Source: Aplectana chamaeleonis
Lineage: Eukaryota; Nematoda; Chromadorea; Rhabditida; Cosmocercidae
NCBI GenBank assembly: GCA_029168955.1
Contig: JAPDOI010000038.1
Coordinates: 1,205,001 to 1,269,000 of the forward strand
Direction of reading: 5' to 3'
DNA length: 64,000 nt
Every line of letters starts with the position of its first letter. The stretch's first letter is position 1. A model generated the notes under the pieces. It did no database searches. It worked only from the letters and a program-made list of their open reading frames with translations, and had not been told where the DNA came from. Below are positions 56,560 to 64,000 of the stretch, piece after piece. The translations under genes and the position numbers were made by a program.

Positions 56560-58190
56560 TAAAGGTGTTTAGAGAAACCGTTTCGGACTTGGCTCATAAT
56601 TTTTTTTGTGGACGTTATTCTGGGTTCTTAACACAAATAGGATGTTCGTTTATCGATATTTTAACACCTACTGCATGTTACAGTAGAAATAATGCTTCGA
56701 AAATCGATAAAGAAACCTGAAATTCGTGTTCAGCACTTCAACGAATATCTACGGAGAAGTTTTGGGCCAAATCAGAGACATTGACCAAACCCCCGCATAC
56801 CCACCGTATCCTATACGTATTCTATCGCAAATCGATAAATGGAATTCAGATTCGTGTTGAGCGCTCTAAATTACCTCTGCTAGAAAGAATTCAGGGCAAG
56901 TGTATCTTAGCGTTTTGTACATCCTCAAAAGTCGCATTTCGCTCCGGAAATTTATTCCCAGTGATAGGATTAGAGCCAAAACTGTCTAAAGTGTCCGAAA
57001 ATCAGCAAATGGACCTTAATTTCCTATTCTTGACCCATATTAGCCCCCAGGATCGATTTCACACCGCGGGTTTGGCTATGGAGCGGTGTGGCTAGCACAC
57101 GCGCCGCACGCGATGGAAATACGCTCGTTCTTGGGGCGCGTTGACCGAGCGCTAAGTAGTTTCTTTTTTCTCAGAGAGCTCAAGTTGACGTGTCCCAAGG
57201 ACGACAACGCGCGCAGCGTTCTGCCGTCGCGCGCGGCGCATGTGCCAGCTTAACTGTTCCTTGGCAATACCCGTGGTGTGGATTCGATCAACATTCCGCC
57301 CCCAGACGGTTTTCAGAGACTAATCTTCTGAGCACCCTGAGGAGTGCCTGTTGGGTGTACTCCACATAGCTTAGCGCCCAACTGGAGAAACCCCATATGA
57401 TCTGGATTAGAGAAGTCTACAGCAGCTTCAAACGCAAATTTCAAAACGTCATTGCGAGCACTTTTTAACTGGTGAGAATTTCGTCGAAAACAGCGCTTTC
57501 GACAAGTTGCCAATCCCTAGTCAGCATTTAACACTAAAACCAGAACCAGTGCAAATAACCAGTCGACAAGGACCAGCAGATGATTTACAGGTGATTTCAA
57601 CTCCCAAGTCAACGTCATTTTAGAGGACCACGAAAATTTGATTGAAAAAAAGTGAAATTCGGATTGAAAATGGGTTGTGAATTTAGCAGACATTAAAAAC
57701 TTGATCCTCCTTTAATTTCAGTTTTATCAATTCTTTTCAATTTTTTTTTGACATTTCTCTCGGACCACTATAAAAGAGTAAGGATAAAAGCGAAAAGGCG
57801 AAACTCGTTATTAAAGTTATGGGTACGGGTAATTCAACCTTCTGAATGCACTTTATATGTATATCCGTTGAAAATCGATGAACGAAATTCATACTGACTC
57901 GAGGCTCTAGAGGATAATTGCCTCTGTAATAGCCACCACTTCAACTTCACAATGACTAGATTAAACTCTGCCGGCGATTATTTCTAGCTTCTAAAACTGG
58001 CAAACAAGAGAGCCATTCAAAAAGACTTATAAACGACAATTTATTCATTTTTCATTTTATTTTAAAAAATGGAAAAATCTAAATCCCCTGTATAAATGTC
58101 CAAATGTTTAATAAGCTAAAAAACTGTGATCCCAATCGGACCTAGTTTTCCTAGTATGTTTTTTATTCCCAATGGATGTAGAGAACAGAA
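56560..58190. other. Intergenic/intronic stretch with degenerate repeats only
   Basis: 56590-56830 carries the degenerate phrase AATTCGTGTTCAGCAC / CATACCCACCGTA seen at 5830, 26640, 29254 and 30280-30390. 57080-57240 is a GC-rich inverted pair (CACACGCGCCGCACGCGATGG and GCGCGCGGCGCATGTG). A 66-codon minus ORF at 57313-57513 has no recognised family. Nothing else is supported. Confidence 0.35.
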
Positions 58191-58870
58191 AAATTGATTT
58201 TATTCGATTCAGATCAATAATCGGGAACATATTCGAATAAAACCACAGCTTGAAAAAATCTGTGAAATTTCGGAAAAAACTTTCCGAAAAAAATTGGGCA
58301 ACTTTTCCTTCTTTTTTTTTGTCATTCCTTAAGTTTTCCGAATAGAGCGATTATTCGAAAACCGAAACAAGTCGCATTTTCTGATAAGTTGAATAATGGA
58401 AAACCAAACAATGAGAACTTTCCTAAGAAATCAAATAGGGTAAAGCATAAATTCCTGATTGAATCAAATCTTCAACTAATTCAAATCAAATATGATTCGC
58501 GTACCCACTCGATTTGACCCCTCCCCCCAACTAAAAGTAGAGCATTTGGTCAATGATAACCGCGACGCGACCGCTCGCGCCCAATCAGAGAAGTGGAAAA
58601 TTTTTGAGATATATCGATTTTCCAAATGCACGGAGTAATTTAGAATTAGTAGATGGATTGATAATTCGAGAAGGGAAATATTATGAATCGAAAAACCTAA
58701 TCCCTAACGAAAATCGAATTTTCAAAATTACTGATACTTCAGCATTTCGCTCCGACAAGCTTCAAGATAGAAAAGGAGAAAAAAAGTGTTGGTCAAAAGT
58801 TTCCATCTTGCAAATATCAACCCAAAAAGAGCAAATCATGGAGAAAAAGTTCAATGGCCCTCTCTTTACT
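58190..58870. repeat. CGAAT-type AT-rich degenerate repeat, block 4
   Basis: Units such as CCGAATAGAGCGATTATTCG and AACCGAAACAAGTCGC. A GCGACGCGACCGCTCGCGC phrase (58562-58580), seen elsewhere in the window, interrupts it. Confidence 0.4.
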
Positions 58871-59028
58871 GACATAGATAAACACTTGTAAAGCCATATG
58901 AGTGGTAAGGCAGCAGGAAATTCCATATAAGCCCTATGAAAACAATTAGCGTGTCAATATCTAATTAAATCCCGGAGAAGCCGTAAATCTGATTCCGGAA
59001 TCGATCGCGACCAGAAAATGCTGAAGAA

Positions 59029-59541
59029 TACAGTTTACCGCAATTTTATAAAAGGACACATGGTGCGGTTGCGGTCACACACTAAAACTACGGTGGGAGA
59101 CGCCAGATTTCATTATCGATCCACAGCACAGCTGATTTTCTGGGTGAGTTACGGTTTTTCTTTTTTTTTCTTGTTTGTTTCGGCATTATTTTTGTTTCTG
59201 ACTCTGATAATATAACGAATAGGGGCTATTCTTAGTGTGCGAGAGGAATTCGCCGTTTTTTTTCGATTTCAAAACAGAATAGAAAAAAAAAACATGTCGA
59301 AGCCCGAACAACCGGCTAATTTTCCTCACGCACTAAGAATAGCCCCCCCCCTACTCGCAATATTTAAACAGTCAGAAACAAAAATAATACCAAAATAAAC
59401 ATGAAAAAAAAAGAAAAACCGTAACTCACCCAGAAAGTCAGCAAGGCTGTCGATCGGTAATGAAATCTGGCGTCTTCCATCGTAGTTTTAGTGTGTGACC
59501 GCAACCGCACCATAACCTTTTAACATTGCGGTAAACTTTAT
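59029..59541. mobile_element. Long-TIR MITE, copy 2
   Basis: It has the same arms as copy 1 with very few changes (ACAGTTTACCGCAATTTTAT at the left tip and its inverse at the right) and the same AT-rich core, with an expanded C-run at 59342. The high identity between copies suggests recent activity. Confidence 0.8.
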
Positions 59542-60213
59542 ATATACGTATAAAGCGCCCCTCCCCCCCCCCCTGCGGATTCGTTTTTAGTTTGAATCAA
59601 TTCGCTGCCCCGTTTTTTTTTTCAAATTTTTTTGCCTTCAATTTCAACTATTTCTACACAACCCATTAGGCGAGTGACCTTAGCGCTTGCTCTTTGGGCA
59701 GGAGTCGAAAAGTTCAGAGAAAAAACTCGGGCGGATGAGCGACATGAGGATGAGCGACAATAATTGATGACTGACAACAAGGATGAGGCTCAGCTCCGAG
59801 GCACCATGGCTACGAGACAAACCGGCTGCAGCCAGCCAGCTAGCTATCCAGCTGAGTCTATGAAAGGAGGGACAGTCGCCAGCTAGCCAGCCAGCGCACG
59901 TGTGTAGACGTCGCCGTCAGCGTCAGTCAGTTCACACCACGCCAGCGGCGGAGGCAGTCAGTTTCCATGGGGATACCTTCGTTGAGCACAAATAATTCAT
60001 CACACAGAGCCTCACCCTCATATCAGCTGCTAAACTTGGGCTATAGTTTGATTATAGTCAGTTCATCATTAAAAATCTTTGTGTCTTTATGCATTCACTC
60101 AAATTAAGGTCAGTCGCTAAAAAATGTCTGAAAAAATTCCAAACCCATAGCATTCTTTGCCATAAGAAGACATTTTAAAAACTGTTATCGTCGATCTCTC
60201 GCTGAAGGAAAGC

Positions 60214-60356
60214 CGTGTCTAGGAGCGAGCATGTCGAGCGTGTAGGGTGGCCCCGTAACGGATAAAAACAATCGATATCGCTCTACGCTGATTTTCTCAT
60301 GAGCAACATTAGTCAAATTCGTCGTTCCTCACCTCTCTTTTTGTTTTTCCCCCAGT

Positions 60357-60435
<79 letters not shown>

Positions 60436-60953
60436 TAATAATAATAATAATAATAATAATTTCTGACTCTGTGGGGTTTCAGTTCTTTTTTCCCTTCATC
60501 AAATGTTCGTATCCTGTATTTATCCCCTGGTTACGAGCCATATTGACTCCGCTCCTTCACGATCTTGTATAGAGCGAGAGTGAGGACAGCGAGAAAGTGT
60601 GGGAAGAAGGAAACGCAGCAGACGCGAGCAGACGCACGCGATGAACGGAAATGAATTTCACTCCGAAACATAGGGTACACATTGGGCATTTGCATGATTT
60701 TTCTCTTCATGGTATGTTTTGGACCGAATCGTTTTATATCTCAACGATTCACACATGAACAACTATAGAAAAGTCACCAGATGGACAGATTAAGAAAAAG
60801 GGAGAATGGGAAGAAATGAAAAAAATGAAGAAGAAGAAACAGGAGAACGTTGTCTATGGGGAAATCAGCGATGAGCCATTTCGATCGTTTTTCATCCGTA
60901 ACGGGGCGACCCCACACGCTGGGCACGCGCGCTCCTAGTTTCTACGCGACTTC
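60214..60953. repeat. Inverted-repeat element containing a (TAA)n microsatellite
   Basis: Left arm CTAGGAGCGAGCATGTCGAGC..GCCCCGTAACGGATAAAAAC mirrors right arm CCGTAACGGGGCGACCCC..GCGCGCTCCTAG. A TAA/AAT run of about 35 units (60357-60461, one interruption) lies inside. No ORF. Confidence 0.7.
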
Positions 60954-61119
60954 TCCCCATCCAGGAATGATTACATACATTTCTCGTATTTAGTGAAACG
61001 TTTTCAACTGATTTTTTTATAATTTTTCAATTATAGAAATTTATTGGAAATTCACATCGACACCTCTGGAATTTAGCTCTGGAATCATGCTCAAAATAAA
61101 TAGCACTTTAACTACAATG

Positions 61120-61405
61120 TACTGTGCTTATCTGGGTCAAATTCCGGTCCGCAATTGCGTCTCGACACGCTTTACGGCCGCGCGCTTTCGAGTCGGAAGA
61201 GTTTCCAGCGCCGTAGCCGCCGATCTGTTGACTCTAGGTGGGTTATGTATAAAAACTGGAAACTAAACAAATTGAAGAAAACTGTATAAAAAAGCCATAT
61301 CGAGTCGGCTTTGGCGCTGGAAACCCGACTGACTCGGGCGCGTGCGGTCACAAAGCGTGTCGAGACGCAATTGCGGACCGGATTTTGACCCAGATAAGCA
61401 CAGTA
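61120..61405. mobile_element. TACTGTGCTTATCTGGG-family MITE, copy 5
   Basis: TACTGTGCTTATCTGGGTCA on the left and an exact inverse on the right. The layout is the same as 27173-27456. It lies between the CaMKII first-exon region and the right edge of the window. Confidence 0.8.
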
Positions 61406-62374
61406 TGTAAATCAGGAATGTGCGAGAATATTGGTTTTCCGTTTTCCGTTTCAAACCATTTTGAGTATGGTTTTCAGAACATGGTTTTCTGCCCACACGA
61501 TGCAGTGAAATCCTCTGACGACAAGATGAAACGCACGCCAACGGAATGTGTTAAGTGAAGGGCAAATGGATAGAAAAGGCAGAACATCCGACGAATAAGG
61601 TCACATCTATCACACTGGATCCCCAGATAATCTTAGAAGATTATTTAAGTGAGGATAAGCCGTTGGTAACGCCAGTTACAAGGCTACATTGACGCAAATT
61701 CAGCTTTCCTATTATGGTTTCCGTCATCGAACACCATCAACTGAAACGTGCATGCAGACCATAAAAACGTCTCATTCCGAAACAAAAACAGCGGCCAAGG
61801 ATGTTCAGAGTTCAACTTTTTGAAAACAAAAGCATTTGTTAACATTTGAATGCGAAAAAGTTCGATAACCAGCACTGCATCGAGGGCGATCTGAACCTAC
61901 TAGACGTTGTATATTCGGCCAAAGGCTCAACTTCAGAAAGCAAATGTGTATCCTCTATTTCCGAGGGGGAATTTATTTTCGTTCATCGCGTGCGCATGCG
62001 CGCGTACGCTGCGCCTCCTTCTCCCCATACTTTCTCACTGTCTCTAACCTCGCTCCGCACAAGCGCTCGAGGGAACAGAGTAAATCTGGCTCGGAACCGG
62101 GGGATACATACAGCACTGGACAAGAATATATGGCATTCGCATTTTCCCGAATACTGCATCTCGACAAATCTCGGCCTTATTTTATCAAAATTCTATGAAC
62201 TTCAATATCAACCATTAAACCGGGATCATACTTGCAGCTAATAGCGACAGCGACAGTGCATTCTGAGCATATCGATTTTCGGTCGATACTCATGGTAAAC
62301 AGTTAGCCGCGTCGCTCGTCACAGGGAGTATAATCTGAGTCTGAAACATAACTAGCGCTCACTTACACTTTCAT

Positions 62375-63745
62375 TTTGAATGCACAGTTCCTTGAATATA
62401 TAATTTAATAACAATCTCGCGTTAATAACTGAAATTAAGGTTATTCCCTCAAAAGATGGCTATTTTTTTTTCAAACCCTTAGAACTTTTCTGTCATCAAA
62501 AGACCTCTTGAAGCCGCTGTATATACCGCAGGTAGGATTTGTCGAGAAAGCGCACAAGGACGCCTTTTTTCGTCTTTTTCGTCCCCTTTGTCGCTTCAAA
62601 CTCAATTTCGCACGAGGCTATGGTGATATTGATGATCCTGACCCAGTGTTCTACCCGATGGTAGAACCTTTGTTAGAGTTCCGTTGAGATGAAAAAGCTT
62701 GGCAATCAAGAGAGGTCTCAAATTACGGTACCGCGAAGTAGGGACATAGATTAGAAATGCGCCATCTTCGCCACGGTACCGTAATTAGAAACCTGGCTGA
62801 CTGCCAAACTTCTTTAGCTCTCATCTTAACCCCTACAAAGGCTATATCATTGGGTAGCACTCAACGCCAGGATCATGAATATCACCAAAGTTTCGCTCAC
62901 AGTTGAGCTTGCAGCGAGTTATTCAAGAGCGACGAAAAAGGCGCAAAAACGCGAATTCGCACGCTTTCTGACCTATTGTACCAGAATGCTCAATTAGTTC
63001 TGTCGTTCGATAATAGAGGGCGTCGCTACTAGCCCAAATTTATTTGTTTTGTCGGTACACTCCTCAAATGAACGTATGTGAAGTTTCAATTGTATCTGTC
63101 AATTCATTCTTTGTTTACAAGCCATTTAGTGTTGCCTCTGTCTCAGCAATGGAACAAAATTGAATATCGTGCGGTGATAAAATTCTTATTTTTGGAAGGT
63201 GTAGCACCAAAAAAAATTCGCGAGCGAATGTTAAAAGTGTATAGTGATTGTTCACCTACAATTAGAACAGTAGAAAGATGAGCTGCTGAATTGAAACGTG
63301 GTCGTACAAGCCTTGAAGACGATCCACGTGAAGGACGTCCAAAAAGCGCATCAACACCGCTAACAATGGAACAAAAACACATTCGAATGCGACTTTCTCA
63401 GCAACATTTGGAGCGTTTTGAAAAGGATAAAGTGGATTTTGTGCGTCGATTCATCACTATGGATGAGACTTGGATTTTTTTTTGGATTTTTTTTTTCGGT
63501 TTTTTTTTCAAGTGTATTAATGTTCAGGGAGATTATACTGAATAATAAAGTGTATATCGAATCATAAAATTAATTTTTTTTCTCAAAGAACGACAAAACT
63601 CATTGAATAACCTGGCACACTGGCTTTTAGAGGTCTCTTAATGACATAGTGTTTTATAGCCACGCCTTAAGGAAACAACCTTAATTTCAATTATTAACGT
63701 GATATTGTTATCAAGTTATGTATTTAAAGAACTGTGCATTCAAAA
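62375..63745. repeat. Palindromic element interrupted by the mariner
   Basis: The left arm GCACAGTTCCTTGAATATAT..AAGACCTCTTGAAGCC mirrors the right arm, which read in reverse is GCACAGTTCTTTAAATACAT..GAGACCTCTAAAAGCC. An inner pair (62540-62690 and 62830-62985) meets at about 62755 around ACGGTACCG. The mariner lies in the right arm, so it arrived later. The inner left arm resembles 1740-1850. Confidence 0.7.
62989..63609 (+). mobile_element. Internally deleted mariner element
   Basis: Inverted ends CTCAATTAGTTCTGTCGTTC and TTCAATGAGTTTTGTCGTTC bound 620 bp. The plus-strand frame from 63150 reads WNKIEYRAVIKFLFLEG and an HTH region to TIRTVER, then a TGA where family members have Trp. It continues AAELKRGRTSLEDDPREGRP. 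About 50 residues are then missing before EQKHIRMRLSQQHLERF and MDETWI. A T-rich junction replaces the rest of the catalytic domain, and the last residues CINVQGDYTE and a stop are kept. Two internal deletions and a stop make it non-autonomous. Confidence 0.88.
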
Positions 63746-63862
63746 TTCAATTTTGAGTGTGTGTTAGATACGTTTTATCACTTGCTATAACTTATTGAAG
63801 TTTTATCGAGTTGTGCTGAGATTAGACCGAAATACGTCGAGGAACAGTACATATTCGCGACA

Positions 63863-64000
63863 ATATAGTTGACTGCAATGTTAAAAGGACATGGTGCGGT
63901 TGCGGACTCGCACTAAATCACGGTAGAATCTGGCACTTTGCCAGATTTCGTCATCGATCGGCGCCAACCGGAGCCTCTCTGTTTACGAGAATATCAGCTG
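63863..64000. mobile_element. Long-TIR MITE, third copy, cut by the window edge
   Basis: It begins TATAGTTGACTGCAATGTTA, AAAGGACATGGTGCGGTTGC and continues with a diverged version of the left arm (CACGGTAGAATC) to the end of the window. Confidence 0.6.

Noticed and set aside
55984..56562. 192-codon plus-strand ORF, longest in the window
   Set aside because: No recognisable motif; a different frame on the minus strand is also open over 56338-56556, and the right part merges into a degenerate repeat family. There is no splice or start context to support it.
57313..57513. 66-codon minus-strand ORF (MATCRKRCFRRNSHQLKS...)
   Set aside because: Reasonable composition, but no recognised domain, no splice context and repeats on both sides.
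52400..64000. Kinase-domain exons of CaMKII
   Set aside because: Searched for by eye on the minus strand (glycine loop, HRDLKPEN, DFG, calmodulin-binding segment) and not found. They are presumed to lie beyond the window.

Overview
The window is nuclear DNA of a rhabditid nematode, probably Caenorhabditis or a close relative. The evidence is: 5S rRNA genes nearly identical in pattern to the C. elegans gene as I remember it; spliced-leader (SL) RNA genes of the SL1 type, with SL exon, GT donor, hairpin, Sm-like site and second hairpin; nematode-type splice sites; and mariner and TTAA-target elements. The genus call is inference, and the species cannot be told.

The one clear protein gene is on the minus strand: the 3' half of the CaMKII gene (C. 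elegans unc-43). Six consecutive exons join in perfect phase to give the variable linker and the complete association (hub) domain: 40555-40653, 31100-31183, 18056-18131, 11971-12065, 10340-10457 and 4712-4844 (stop). No kinase exon was found, so the kinase part should lie beyond 64000. Two further phase-compatible minus-strand exons look like alternative first exons for kinase-less isoforms. One (52046-52379) is basic and has a trans-splice acceptor 9 nt before its ATG. The other (46876-47080) carries a hydrophobic segment, like mammalian alpha-KAP. If real, the locus makes hub-only proteins from promoters inside the big introns.

The second system is a 5S rRNA/SL RNA tandem array (two units of about 856 and 852 bp, 7743-9473). 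It sits inside a terminal-inverted-repeat (TIR) element (7593-9725), exactly at an SL sequence. A simple version of the same element, with a single central SL, is at 25254-25583. SL1-like 22-mers also lie near the centre of three other inverted-repeat elements (11167, 17485, 23295).

Almost everything else is introns (1.5-13 kb) and flanking DNA packed with fold-back and MITE-like elements. These include: a 2.1 kb palindrome (14999-17094) whose arm is interrupted by a TTAA-flanked MITE; further TTAA MITEs, two of them nested at the same place in a larger element family; a palindromic mariner (23694-24409); an internally deleted mariner (62989-63609) nested in another palindrome; a CTGTGCTTATCTGGG-ended MITE in five or six copies; short hairpin families; and a GC-rich inverted-repeat cluster (39000-39930). 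A CCACGCCC tandem repeat of about 150 bp period (50770-52015) lies directly downstream of the basic alternative first exon, and CGAAT-rich degenerate minisatellites and simple repeats occur throughout. Long ORFs outside the CaMKII exons and mariner remnants are mostly chance readings through these repeats.
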